In this document: positions 40,651 to 50,989 of the stretch, piece after piece
How the letters are laid out: each line of letters starts with the position of its first letter
Position numbering within the stretch: position 1 is the first letter of the stretch
Source: Brevundimonas albigilva
Lineage (GTDB): Bacteria > Pseudomonadota > Alphaproteobacteria > Caulobacterales > Caulobacteraceae
Direction of reading: 5' to 3'
Assembly (NCBI RefSeq): GCF_023503965.1
Contig: NZ_CP097298.1
Coordinates: 1,815,001-1,879,000 of the forward strand
Length of the DNA: 64,000 bases
Position numbers and translations under genes: made by a program
Notes under the pieces: model-generated
What the model was told of the DNA's origin: nothing
Databases searched by the model: none
What the model saw: the letters and a program-made list of their open reading frames with translations, nothing else

Positions 40651-42532
40651 ATGGCTGGCGGCGAGGCGTTGAAGACGACGGAATCCAAGGCGTTGCGGCG
40701 ACGCCGGCGCCGGATCGGCCCCATCTGACGGTGGTCCGGTCGGTGCAGGTGGACCGCTCGCGCGACGCCCTGCTGACCGATTTCGGCAAGAAGACGCTGG
40801 AAGACCGCTACCTGCTGCCGGGCGAAAGCTATCAGGACATGTTCGCCCGGGTCTCGACCGCCTTCTCGGACGACGCCGACCACGCCCAGCGCCTGTACGA
40901 CTACATGAGCCGCCTGTGGTTCATGCCCGCCACCCCGGTGCTGTCGAACGGCGGCGCGGATCGCGGCCTGCCCATCTCCTGCTTCCTGAACGCGGTGGGC
41001 GACCGCTGGACGGCATCCAGAACGTCTGGAACGAGAACGTGGCCCTGGCGTCCAACGGCGGCGGCATCGGCACCTATTGGGGCGGCGTCCGCTCCATCGG
41101 CGAAAAGGTCAAGGGCGCGGGCAAGACCTCGGGCATCATCCCCTTCATCCGCGTGATGGACAGCCTGACCCTGGCGATTTCGCAGGGCTCGCTGCGCCGC
41201 GGCTCGGCGGCCGTCTATCTGGACATCCACCACCCGGAGATCGAGGAATTCCTGGAGATCCGCAAGCCTTCGGGCGACTTCAACCGCCGCTCGCTGAACC
41301 TGCACCACGGCGTCAACATCACCGACGAATTCATGGAGGCGGTGAAGGTCGGCTCCACCTTCGACCTGAAGTCGCCCAAGACCGGCGAGGTCATGAAGAC
41401 CGTCGACGCCCGCTCGCTGTGGACCAAGCTGCTCGACATCCGGATGCAGACCGGCGAGCCCTACATGATCTTCTCGGACACGGTGAACCGCCAGCTGGCC
41501 CCGCACCAGCGCGACCTGGGCCTGAAGGTCAAGCAGTCGAACCTGTGCGCCGAGATCATGCTGCACACCGGCCGCGACCACCTGGGCGTGGACCGCACCG
41601 CCGTCTGCTGCCTGTCGTCGGTCAACGCCGAGACCTTCCTGGAATGGCGCGAGGAGCCGCGCTTCGTCGAGGACGTGATGCGCTTCCTGGACAATGTGCT
41701 GGAAGACTTCATCCGCCGCGCCCCGCCGTCGATGGCCGCCGCCGTCTATTCGGCCAAGCGCGAACGGTCGGTGGGCCTGGGCCTGATGGGCTTCCACTCC
41801 TTCCTGCAGTCGCAGGGCGTGGCCTTCGAAAGCGCCATGGCCAAGTCGTGGAACATGCGCCTGTTCAAGCACCTGCGCCGCGAGGCCGACAAGGCCAGCC
41901 GCCTGCTGGCCGAGGAGAAGGGCCCCTGCCTGGACGCCGAGGAGCGCGGCGTGATGGAGCGGTTCAGCCACAAGATGGCCATCGCCCCGACCGCCTCGAT
42001 CAGCATCATCTGCGGCGGAACCTCGGCGGGCATCGAGCCGATCCCGGCCAACATCTACACCCACAAGACCCTGTCGGGCTCGTTCGCGGTCAAGAACCCC
42101 TATCTGGAGCGCCTGCTGGACGAGAAGGGGATCAACACCGAGGCGGTGTGGTCCTCCATCCTGGAGCACGAAGGCTCGGTCCAGCACATCGACGCCCTGA
42201 CCGAGGACGAGAAGGGCGTGTTCAAGACCGCCTTCGAACTGGACCAGCGCTGGGTGGTCGAACTGGCCGCCGACCGCGCGCCGGAAATCTGCCAGGCCCA
42301 GTCGCTGAACCTGTTCATCCCCGGCGACGTCAACAAGTGGGACCTGCACATGCTGCACTGGTCGGCGTGGGAGCGGGGCGTGAAGTCGCTCTACTACCTG
42401 CGCTCCAAGTCGGTGCAGCGCGCCGCCTTCGCCGGCGCCGAGGACAAGAAGACCGACGAGATCGACCCCAACCAGCCCGATCTCTTCGCCCTGCCCAAGA
42501 CCGACTACGATGAATGCCTGGCCTGTCAGTAA
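40651..42532 (+). CDS. nrdA: Class I ribonucleoside-diphosphate reductase alpha subunit, two frame breaks
   Basis: Makes dNDPs. The catalytic core is clear: FMPATPVLSNGG, LPISCFLNAVGD with the redox Cys, NVWNENVALASNGGG, SNLCAEIMLHT with a further Cys, and the C-terminal LACQ tail carrying a possible shuttle Cys. The start is hard to fix: ATG 40651 (MAGGEALKTTESKALRRRRR) lies in a frame that joins HLTVVRSVQVDRSRD if one C is restored near 40709-40712; ATG 40642 is an alternative. A second break near 41003-41007 separates NAVGD from DGIQNVWNEN. No beta subunit is in the window. The NrdR-like box upstream fits its regulation. Family membership is firm; the class I label follows from the overall sequence. 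Confidence 0.88.
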
Positions 42533-42554
42533 GACCTGACGGCCGCGACCGACG

Positions 42555-42582
42555 GGGCCCCGCGCAAGCGGGGCCCTTTGTC
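42555..42582 (+). terminator. Rho-independent terminator after nrdA
   Basis: Perfect 9-base stem GGGCCCCGC (42555-42563) with GCGGGGCCC (42568-42576) and a GCAA loop, followed by TTTGTCT. It lies 22 bases after the nrdA stop. Confidence 0.85.
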
Positions 42583-42705
42583 TGTCGGGAACCGGGTCCG
42601 CGCCGACGACGTTCGAAAGCGTCAGTAAGGTGTCATGAAAATGGCCGTTGGACTCGCCGCCTCTAAGGGGTAGGCTCGCCCCAGCGGACGGACTGGGGAG
42701 ACCGA

Positions 42706-43574
42706 ATGCGATTGGCGGCCGTGATCGTCGGGGTGGGAAGCGTGCTGGCGACGGCCGGCGCGGCCGATGCGCGCCAGCTGTGGGCGCCGGGCGCCTTCGA
42801 CGAAACCCCTTCGCAGGTCGCGATCCAGGCTGGAGAGGTCGCCCAGCTCGCCCACCAGGGATTCCGCGTCGCTTCCGTCGATGACGATTTCGGCGCGCCG
42901 CTGGACCTGCCCAGCGCCTTCCAGGCCGAGGATCGTTCCGGCCTGATCGCCAGCACGCGCCGGGACGTCTGGATCCAGAGGGCGCCGCCGCCGACCGTCT
43001 GACGCTGGAGACCGCCGGCCGCCTTCGCCGCGCCGACGGCGCGCCCTTGCCGGTCACGCCCGCCGATGCGGCGCGGCTGGACCCGGAAGCCTACGACCTT
43101 CGCTATGTGCGCGGATTCTCGGGCGCGCGGGGCCGCACCGCCTCGGGGCTGGAGGTCAGCCTGACGCCCCACGCCGGCATCGGCGTCGGCAGCGACGGCG
43201 GATCGGCCGAGGCCGGCGCCACGCTCAAGATCGGCGAGGGGCTGGAGCGCCTGGCCCCCGACGGAAGCGAGCGGTTCGGCGAGCGCCCCCGCTGGTACCT
43301 GTACGCCGCCGGTTCGGGCCGGGCGGTGGGCTACAATTTCGCGCGCACCCGCGACGGCGACTACGCCCGCTCGGGCTACACCAACGACCGGGGGTCCTTC
43401 CTCGGCGACGCCTCGATCGGGGTGGCCTATCGCCGGGGCGACATGCAGACTTCGCTGGGCGTGGTCTATCGCGAGATCGACGCCGGCAAGGGGCTGCGCG
43501 GCATGAGCGGCCTGGACACCGACGTCGACGAGGGCCTGATCGCCTTCCAGCTGTCGATCAAGCCGCGCCGCTGA
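42706..43574 (+). CDS. Secreted, probably outer-membrane protein of unknown function, one frame break
   Basis: About 290 residues. An N-terminal signal peptide (MRLAAVIVGVGSVLATAGAADA) starts at ATG 42706; the C-terminal half has alternating strands such as GLEVSLTPHAGIGVGS, WYLYAAGSGRAVGYNFA, SFLGDASIGVAYRRGD and TSLGVVYREI, ending in IAFQLSIKPRR. This looks like a small beta barrel. The two halves are in different frames; one missing base at about 42970-42990 joins WIQ to EGAAADRLTLETAG. I recognise no named family. A weak pair of GTCA repeats 11 bases apart lies upstream. Confidence 0.65.
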
Positions 43575-43623
43575 TCCGCCTCCAGAATCGACCGAAGCCC
43601 GCCTCGCCTCGGGCGATCCGGCT

Positions 43624-45365
43624 CTAGCGAACCTCAGAAACCGCCACGCCCTCGCGCCGGGGATCGGCTCCGCCGTCCCATCGGCCGTCGCGCCACAGTC
43701 CCCCGTGCAGGCCCGAGGTCTCGGTGGCGTTGGGCTGGACCGCCATGCCCGCCTGGGCCAGGGCGGCCTTGATCTCGGGCGACAACAGCTGGGCGTCGGC
43801 GCCCACCGTCTCGCCCCGCACCACCAGATTGGGCAGGGCGACGGCCTGCTGCACCGGCAGGCCCCAGTCGATCACCCCCACCAGGGCCTTGGCCACATAG
43901 GCCAGGATGCTGGACCCGCCGGGCGATCCGATCGCCCCGACCAGATTCCCCTGGCGGTCCAGGATCAGCGTCGGCGTCATCGACGAGCGCGGCCGCTTGC
44001 CCGCCGCCACGGCGTTGGCGGCGGGAAGGCCGCCCTGCGTCGGCGTGAAGGAGAAGTCGGTCAGCTGATTGTTCAGGAAGAAGCCCCCCGCCATCCGGCC
44101 CGAGCCGAAGATGCTCTCGACCGTGGTGGTCATGCTGACGGCGTTCCCCCAGGCGTCGACGACGACGACGTGGCTGGTGCCGCCCGGCTCGGCGGTGGCG
44201 TCGGCCGCGACGGGCGGCGCGCCGGTCGGGCGGCCCGGGTCGACCGGTCCGTTCACCGTCGGGACCAGGGCGGCGCGCGCGGCGACATAGTCGGGGTCCA
44301 GCAGGCCGGCGATCGGCACGCCGACGAAGTCCGCATCGCCGATGTAGCGGTCGCGATCGGCGTACATCAGCCGCTGCAGCCGGCCGAAGGCGACCCAGGC
44401 CTCGGGGCTGTCGGCGCCCTTATCCAGGTCCGGCGTGTGCTCGGCCATGGCCAGGAACTCCAGCACCGCCACGCCGCTGGACGGCGGCGGCGGCACGCAC
44501 ACCACATAGGCGCGGTAGGGGCGGCACAGGGGATCGCGGCGCAGCGGGCGATAGGCGGCGATGTCCGCCGCGGTCAGGGCGCCGGGACGCGGCCCCTCGG
44601 CGACGGCCTCGGCCACCGCCTGGCCCAGCGGCCCGCCGTACAGGGCCCCCGGCCCCTGGTCGGCCAGCATCCGCACCGTGCGCGCATAGTCGGGATTCCT
44701 CAGCACCTCGCCGGCCTGATAGCGGCCGCCGTCGGCCTTGGTGAAATAGGCGGCGGCCCAGCGCGTGCGGGCCTGGGGGGCGCGGCCGTTGATCATGCCG
44801 GCCAGTCGCGGGCTGACGACGAAGCCGTCGCGGGCCAGGCGCTCGGCGTCGCCGAACAGGTCGCGCCAGGCCAGCCGCCCGTGATCCTTCTGCGCCAGGG
44901 CCAGCATGGCCACCGCCCCCGGCGCCCCGGTGGAGCGGCCCGACAGCACCGCGTCGACGAAGGGCAGGGGCCGGCCGTCCTCGTAGAACAGCTCCGGCGT
45001 GGCCGCGCTGGGCGCCGTCTCGCGCCCGTCATAGGCGGTGACCGCTCCCGTCTCGGCGTTGTAATGCATCAGGAAGGCCCCGCCCCCCAGGCCCGACGAT
45101 TGCGGCTCGACCAGGCCCAGCACCGCCTGGATCGCCACGGCCGCGTCCGCCGCCGATCCGCCGCGCCGCAACACCGCCATCCCCGCCTCGACGGCCAGGG
45201 GATTGGCGGCGGCGACGAAGGGCCCGCGCGCCCGGGGGCTGCGGCGGCGACGGGCGCGGCGGCGCCCGCAGGTGCGGGCGCGGTCGAAGCGGGCGCGGCC
45301 GTCTGGCACGCCGCCAGCACCAGGGACAGCAGGGGCGCGGCGAGGCGGCGAAGGAGCGGACGCAT
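43624..45365 (-). CDS. ggt: Gamma-glutamyltransferase (lipoprotein form), one frame break
   Basis: About 580 residues. A lipoprotein signal at ATG 45365 (MRPLLRRLAAPLLSLVLAAC) with the lipidated Cys, then an Ala/Pro-rich linker, then the mature enzyme starting near GPFVAAANPLAVEAG. The catalytic Thr is in GGTSHVVVVDAWGN, followed by SMTTTVESIFGSG, the GGT signature. It self-cleaves before this Thr and hydrolyses glutathione gamma-glutamyl bonds in the periplasm. The signal and enzyme are in different frames; one C missing in a C run at about 45233-45238 joins them. Confidence 0.9.
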
Positions 45366-45513
45366 GGGAAACCGGACGCGATGACGGGAAGGACCCGCCC
45401 GACCTAGGCCGTCCCGTCCGACCCGCCAACCCCGGCCCGCAGAAAACTGTCCGGCGCCCGCTTGCATCCCCCCGCCCGAGCGGCTAAAGACGCCGCCTCG
45501 CCGCGAGGCGTGC

Positions 45514-45590
45514 GCACCCGTAGCTCAGCTGGATAGAGCATCAGACTACGAATCTGAGGGTCAGGAGTTCGAATCTCTTCGGGTGCGCCA
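45514..45590 (+). tRNA. tRNA-Arg (anticodon ACG)
   Basis: A full cloverleaf: acceptor stem GCACCCG with CGGGTGC, D-arm AGCTC...GAGC, anticodon stem TCAGA/TCTGA around loop CTACGAA (anticodon ACG), T-arm with TTCGAAT, discriminator G and encoded CCA at 45588-45590. It decodes CGU (and with A34-to-I editing CGC/CGA) arginine codons. A GC-rich hairpin (CGCCTCG/CGAGGCG, 45494-45510) lies just before it. Confidence 0.97.
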
Positions 45591-45994
45591 TCTCCGTTCA
45601 GACCTGAGAACCGAGACACGCGCCTGCGCGGCGCGACTTCCCATCGCTAGACGCCAGAGCCCGCAGACATTCGGTCGGTGAGCCGACGCCGCCTGTCAGG
45701 CCTCCGTTTCTCGGTCGCGCGGTGGACGCGGCCTCCTTCTGCCAGCGATGTCGATTTCGGCGACGGCTCGCCCGTCCGCGCCCATGATGCGACAAGATCT
45801 TGCTCCAATTTGCGCCACAAAGCGGCCGTTTTCGGCATTTTGTTCCGGATTGATGACGTTTTGCCGAATATAAGATTGCAAGCCGCCACCTTGTGCCCTA
45901 CCGATGTCTCAATCAGGGCCAATATAGTATAACATCGATATATCTCAACGTTATCTGACGCGGCCGTGAGTATTCGTAAAGAAATACTTTTGAG
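45591..45994. other. AT-richer intergenic region before the second TonB receptor
   Basis: About 400 bases with no gene I can support. The part from about 45800 is clearly lower in GC than its surroundings, with TATAGTATAAC around 45925 and ATATATC shortly after. A 6-base inverted repeat (AGTATT 45969-45974, AATACT 45983-45988) lies just before the receptor start and could form a leader hairpin. Confidence 0.55.
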
Positions 45995-48900
45995 ATGAGG
46001 CGTATGCGTACTCGTAAGAATCAGCTTTTGTCTTCGGCTTTGGCGGGCGGAGTCGTCGCCGCCTCGATGGCCATTCTCGTTCCCGGCGTCGCTTCGGCGC
46101 AGACGACCGTTCAAACCCCGGACCAGGACGCGGTCCAGGTCGATGAAATCGTCGTGGTGGGGTCGCGTATTCGTCGCGACAACTACAACGCTCCTTCGCC
46201 CACCCAGGTCGTGACGCGCGAGGAAGCGACCCTGCAGGGCTTCGCCTCCACGACCGAGGCGCTGCAGAGCACGGCCGTCACCGGCGGAACTTCGCAGATC
46301 AACAACGCGTACGGCGGCTACGTCACCGACGGCGGCCCGGGCGCCAACACCATCGGCCTGCGCGGCATGGGCCCCAGCCGCACCCTGGTGCTGCTGAACG
46401 GCCGTCGCGTCTCGCCGGCCGGCTCGCGCGGCTCGGTCGGTTCGGCCGACCTGAACGTGCTGCCGACGGCCATGATCGACCGGGTCGAGGTGCTGCGCGA
46501 CGGCGCGTCGTCGGTCTATGGCTCGGACGCGGTCGCCGGCGTGGTCAACATCCAGACCCGCCAGGGCTTCGAGGGCCTGACCCTGGAAGGCCAGGTGAAC
46601 GCCCCCACCGAGGCCAACGGCAATGGCGGTTCGACCCGCCTGTCCGTCGTCGCCGGGGCCAAGGGCGACCGCTGGCGCGCCGCCGGTTCGGTGGAGCGCT
46701 ACGAGCGCGACGAACTGACCCTGCGCGATCGCGAATTCACGCGCTGCCAGACGGACGGCTTCTTCAACGACCGGGACTACATCGACCCCCGCACGGGCCA
46801 GTCGAAGTGCTATCCGATCACCACGACCGGCTCGAACGGCGTGACGATCAACACCATCGGCACGGGCAGCCTGGCCGGCGTCGGCGCGCCCGGCGTGCCG
46901 GACATCGCTCTGGCGAACGGCGTCACCTATAACCGTTGGCGCCCGAATTCGGCGATCACCAGCGGCCTGGTCGGCTTCGAGGGCGTCGGCGGGTCCTACG
47001 TCAACCCCAACGATCCCACTTCGAACATCGCTCTGAACAACAATATCCGCGACACCTTCGAAGACCGGATGCTGAACGAGTCGCTGATCTCGCCGGTCGA
47101 CATCACCACCATCTATGGCGAAGGCGGCTACGACCTCCACGCCCTGGGGAATGCGGAAGTGTACGGCGAAGTGCTGTTCAACCAGCGCAAGTCGTCGCAG
47201 ACCGGCTATCGCCAGCTCTCGCTGGACTACGCCGAGGGCAGCCCGCTGATCCCGGACAACCTGGCTTTCTCGACCTTCGCGGGCGACCAGGGTCTGAACA
47301 AGGGCCAGAACGTCGGCGTGCGCGCCTTCATCGGCTTCGGCAACGACACCTCCGAGCAGGAAGTGGACTTCACCAAGCTCACGGGCGGTCTGCGCGGCGA
47401 CTTCATCGTGCCGGGCTGGCGCTATGACGCCTACGTCAGCCATTCGCGCTCCAAGTCGACCTACACCAGCGAGCAGTTCCTGACGGACCGCCTGATCGAG
47501 ACCCTGGACGTGGTCGAGACCGCGCCGGGCCGTTTCGAGTGCGCCCAGCTTTCGTCCAACCCCGGTTGCGTCGCCGCGCCGGCCCTGAGCACCCGCACCA
47601 TCGCCGGCGAACTGCCGCAGGACTGGGTCGACTACGTCTTCCGTCCCGTCACCGGCACCACCGAGTTCGAGGAGACCATCGTCTCGGTCGGCATCGACGG
47701 TCCGCTGTTCCAGCTGCCGGCCGGCGAGGTCAGCGCCTTCTTCGGCGCCGAATGGCGCGATTCCTCGATCGACGACACGCCGGGTCTCGATAGCCAGCTG
47801 GGCAACACCTACAACTACTCCACCTCGGCCATCACCCGCGGGTCGGACTCGGTGTGGGAAGCCTTCGGCGAGGTCGAGGTGCCGGTCCTGCGTGACCTGC
47901 CCTTCGCCCAGGAACTGACGCTGAACGGTTCGTTCCGCTACACCGACTACGACTCCTACGGCGACGACACGACCTACAAGGTCGGCGCGGTCTATCGCCC
48001 GATCGACTGGCTGTCGCTGCGCGCCACCTACGGCACCTCGTTCCGCGCCCCGGCGCTGTTCGAGCAGTTCGTCGGCGCGACCAGCGGCTTCCTGTCCTCC
48101 GGCGCCGACGCCTGTAACGAGTACGGCGCCGAGGGCGTGAACCCCAACCGCGTCGCCAACTGCGGCGCCGAGGGCCTGCCCAAGGACTACTACGCCACCA
48201 CCGGCGTGCAGGTGATCAGCGAAGGCGGGGCCGATCTGGGCCTGGCGGCCGAAACCTCGACCAACCTGACGATCGGCGCGGTGTTCCAGCCGACCCTGCC
48301 CTCGGGCTGGGGCAACCTGGACTTCGCGGTCGACTATTACGAGATCGAGGTCGAGAACGGCGTCTCGCAATACGGCGCCTCGGCGATCCTGGATCGCTGC
48401 TACGACTCCAACCCTGGCGATTTCGCGGCCGACACGGGCTTCTGCGCCCTGGTCTCGCGTGATCCGTCGGACAACTCGCTGACGGTGATCGACAGCTATG
48501 TGAACTGGCCACGGACATCGTGAAGGGCCTGGACTACACGCTGCGCTACCGTAACGACGTCGGCCCCGGCTCGGTCCTGTTCAACCTCGCGGTCACCCAG
48601 TACACCGAAGTGTCGAGCAAGCTGTTCGATGAGGATCCTCTGGAAGACTATGTCGGCATGATCGACAATCCGGAGTTCACCGGCACGGCCGACATCAGCT
48701 ACGCCTGGGCCGACTGGCGCGTGCGCTACGGCGTCGAGTGGGTCGATGGCATGAGCAGCTATGAGTACTACGGAGAAAATCCGGCGACGAGCCAATACGA
48801 CCTGGCGACCGACGACTACTACCTCCACAACGCCTCGGTTCAGTATTCGCGTGACGGCTGGACGGCCACGGCCGGCGTGCGCAACCTGTTCGACGAGAAT

Positions 48901-49011
48901 CCGCCGACCATTTCGGCGGGCGTGTACAACCGGGTCGGCAACGCCCCGCTGTATTCGGGCTACGACTACCTGGGCCGCACGGCCTTCATCAACCTGACCA
49001 AGTCCTTCTAA
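45995..49011 (+). CDS. TonB-dependent outer-membrane receptor, one frame break
   Basis: About 1005 residues. Signal peptide ending GVASAQ, TonB box VDEIVVVGSRIRRDNY, plug with LQSTAVTGGTSQINNAYGG-type text (split here), NTIGLRGMGPSRTLVLLNGRR and IDRVEVLRDGASSVYGSDAV, then a large barrel ending in FINLTKSF with terminal Phe. It belongs to the large CirA/Oar-like TonB-receptor class expanded in Caulobacterales; the ligand is unknown. One C missing at about 48505 breaks the frame (NWPRTS should read NLATDIVKGLDYTLR). ATG 46004 is an alternative start. The upstream region is AT-richer than average. Confidence 0.9.
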
Positions 49012-49036
49012 GGACGACCGTCGGAACGACAGGCGA

Positions 49037-49070
49037 GGGCGGCGGGCGCAAGTCCGCCGCCCTTTCGTTT
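49037..49070 (+). terminator. Rho-independent terminator after the second TonB receptor
   Basis: GGGCGGCGG (49037-49045) pairs perfectly with CCGCCGCCC (49054-49062), followed by TTTCGTTT. Confidence 0.85.
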
Positions 49071-49147
49071 GCGCGCCCGCCTGGCGGGAACCTCCGGGCC
49101 CGAGCGGTGATTGTCAGCCCTACGCCCCCGCTTGAAGAAGGATCGCC

Positions 49148-49903
49148 ATGTTCCGTTCGCGCCGCCTCGTCCCCGCCTTCGCCGCCCTGGCCGCCGCCTC
49201 GGCCCTGTCGGCCTGCGCCTACAACGAGGCGCTGGGCCGCAATCAGCTGCTGCTGGTCGACAACGCCGCCCTGTCGCAGCAGTCGAACGTCGCGTGGCGC
49301 GAGGCGGTGGCCAAGCCGGGCGTGCTGACCTCGGGCGCCCAGGTGGAGCGCGTCCGCCGCGTCGGCGGCCCGCTGGTCCAGGCCGCGGGCCTGGGCGGGC
49401 GCAGCTGGGAATACGCCGTCTTCCCGGAAGAGAGCCCCAACGCCTTCACCCTGCCGTCCGGCCAGATCGGGGTGACGACGGGCCTGCTGAACCTGGTCCG
49501 CAACGACGACCAGCTGGCCAGCGTCATCGGCCATGAGATCGGCCACATCGTGGGCGGCCACGCCGCCGAGCGGGCGTCCAGCCAGGCGCTGACCTCGGTC
49601 GGCCTGGCGGCGGCGCAGGGCGTGGCGGGACGCTATGGCGACGCGGTCGGCGCCTATGGCGGCCTGGCGGCCCAGTACGGGGTGCTGCTGCCCTATTCGC
49701 GCCGCGACGAGCTGGAGGCCGACCGCCTGGGCGTCGACTATATGGCGGCCGCCGGCTTCAGGCCGTCCGAAGCGGTCGCTCTGTGGCGGCTGATGGCGGC
49801 GCAGCGCCAGACGGCCACGCCGCAGTTCGCCTCGACCCACCCGTCGGACGACACCCGCATCCAGGCGCTTGAGCAGTATATCGCCAGCCGCGGCTGGCGC
49901 TGA
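49148..49903 (+). CDS. M48-family metalloprotease, lipoprotein
   Basis: A 251-residue protein with a lipoprotein signal (ALSAC, Cys22), and an M48 peptidase domain: zinc motif GHEIGHIVGGH and the downstream Glu ligand in RRDELEADRLGVDYMAAAG. Small periplasmic M48 lipoproteins of this type (related to BepA/LoiP) take part in outer-membrane protein quality control, which is likely here. Its TGA abuts that of the convergent small gene inside TGATCA. Frame intact. Confidence 0.9.
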   Translation: MFRSRRLVPAFAALAAASALSACAYNEALGRNQLLLVDNAALSQQSNVAWREAVAKPGVLTSGAQVERVRRVGGPLVQAAGLGGRSWEYAVFPEESPNAFTLPSGQIGVTTGLLNLVRNDDQLASVIGHEIGHIVGGHAAERASSQALTSVGLAAAQGVAGRYGDAVGAYGGLAAQYGVLLPYSRRDELEADRLGVDYMAAAGFRPSEAVALWRLMAAQRQTATPQFASTHPSDDTRIQALEQYIASRGWR

Positions 49904-50185
49904 TCAGATCCGGATGTCCAGCAGCGAGCCGGGCCGCAGCAGGCGGGTCGGCTCGGCGCCCGTGGCCGCGCCCTGGGAAGCGCCCAGGGAAGCGCTCTGC
50001 GAAGTCTGAACCGGCCGCAAAGCCGGCGGCGTCGGGGCCGGCGCGGCCGCCGCGCTCGCGGGGGCCGCGGGACTGGCGGCCTCCATCGCGGCGCGGAAGA
50101 AGGCCGACTGGGCCTGGCGCGCGCGGCCGGTCTCGCCCGGAACGGGCAGGGTCGTCGCAGGAAGGCCGGGGCGAATCGCGCTCAT
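49904..50185 (-). CDS. Small protein of unknown function
   Basis: A 93-residue Ala/Pro-rich protein (SAIRPGLPATTLPVPGE ... LLRPGSLLDIRI) without recognised domain. The regular start and stop, and the exact abutting of its stop with the M48 gene, suggest a real gene, but composition alone could give such a frame in this high-GC DNA. Two GTTAAC sites 24 bases apart (50195-50200 and 50219-50224) lie just upstream of its start. Confidence 0.5.
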   Translation of the reverse strand: MSAIRPGLPATTLPVPGETGRARQAQSAFFRAAMEAASPAAPASAAAAPAPTPPALRPVQTSQSASLGASQGAATGAEPTRLLRPGSLLDIRI

Positions 50186-50219
50186 GTCCGAAGGGTTAAC
50201 GCATTCCGTCGAAAAACGG

Positions 50220-50786
50220 TTAACGCGACGCGGCGGTCGGGGCGGGACGCGGCGGCGCCTGCATCGAGGCGACCAGCCGGTCCAGGTCGGCGTCGTCCAG
50301 CAGCGGGCCGGACTGTTTGGCGGTGATCCGGCCCAGGGCGTCCACGGCGAAGGTCTCGGGCACGCCCGAAATGCCCAGGTCCAGCCCGGCGCGCCCCTCG
50401 CGGTCCACCAGGACCATCGTGAAAGGGTCGCCCAGTTCGTCCAGGAAGGCGCGGGTGGCGACCGGCTCGTCCTTGTAGGCGATCCCGACCACGGCCACGC
50501 CGCGCCGCTTCAGCTCCAGCAGCTTCGGATGCTCGATCCGGCATGGGGCGCACCAGGAGGCGAAGACGTTGACGATCATCGGCCGCCCCACGCCGGCGGT
50601 CTTCAGGTCCAGCTGGCCCGGACCCTCGCGGTCGCCCGACAGCATCGGCAGCACCGTCTCGGGGATCGGCTGGCCGACCAGGGCGTCGGGCTTGAACGCC
50701 GGGTCGCGCTTCAGCGACCAGCCGACGAACAGCGCCGCCAGGGCCGCCAGCACCACCAGCGGCAGAAGCGCCAGCCAGCGGGTCAT
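50220..50786 (-). CDS. ccmG: Cytochrome c maturation thiol:disulfide protein CcmG (DsbE)
   Basis: A 188-residue membrane-anchored thioredoxin-like protein: one N-terminal helix (RWLALLPLVVLAALAALFVGW), the DsbE-type segment FKPDALVGQPIPETVLP, and the redox motif NVFASWCAPCRIEHP. It keeps apocytochrome c cysteines reduced for heme attachment in the periplasm. Its ATG (50786) overlaps the ccmD stop. Together with ccmABCD it forms one operon. Frame intact. Confidence 0.92.
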   Translation of the reverse strand: MTRWLALLPLVVLAALAALFVGWSLKRDPAFKPDALVGQPIPETVLPMLSGDREGPGQLDLKTAGVGRPMIVNVFASWCAPCRIEHPKLLELKRRGVAVVGIAYKDEPVATRAFLDELGDPFTMVLVDREGRAGLDLGISGVPETFAVDALGRITAKQSGPLLDDADLDRLVASMQAPPRPAPTAASR

Positions 50787-50989
50787 GGGCGAGGCCCTGT
50801 TTCTTTTGGCCCCACCGCGCTTCGCGCGGCTTGAGGGCGCGGCTCGGCGCCTTCCAGCCGATCCAGGTCGCGCTTCCATCTGCGGCCGGCGATGGCCGCG
50901 CGCGCGGTCAGGGCGCCCAGGACCAGCGCGCTGATCCCCCAGGCGGGCCAGACGAAGGCGGCGTAGGGGCTCATGTCCAGGTCGAGCAT
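50783..50989 (-). CDS. ccmD: Heme exporter small subunit CcmD
   Basis: A 68-residue protein with one membrane helix (YAAFVWPAWGISALVLGALT) and a basic C-terminal tail, the CcmD pattern. CcmD is needed for release of holo-CcmE from the CcmABC complex. Its start overlaps the ccmC stop region and its stop overlaps the ccmG start, as usual. The identification rests mostly on position and helix pattern. Confidence 0.88.
   Translation of the reverse strand: MLDLDMSPYAAFVWPAWGISALVLGALTARAAIAGRRWKRDLDRLEGAEPRPQAARSAVGPKETGPRP

Noticed and set aside
42619..42636. Second true Pho box
   Set aside because: Only two weak repeats and no -10 at suitable distance; kept as a low-interest observation only.
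45678..45932. Possible 84-residue gene before the second TonB receptor
   Set aside because: No ribosome-binding site, no recognisable pattern; lies in the AT-richer leader region.
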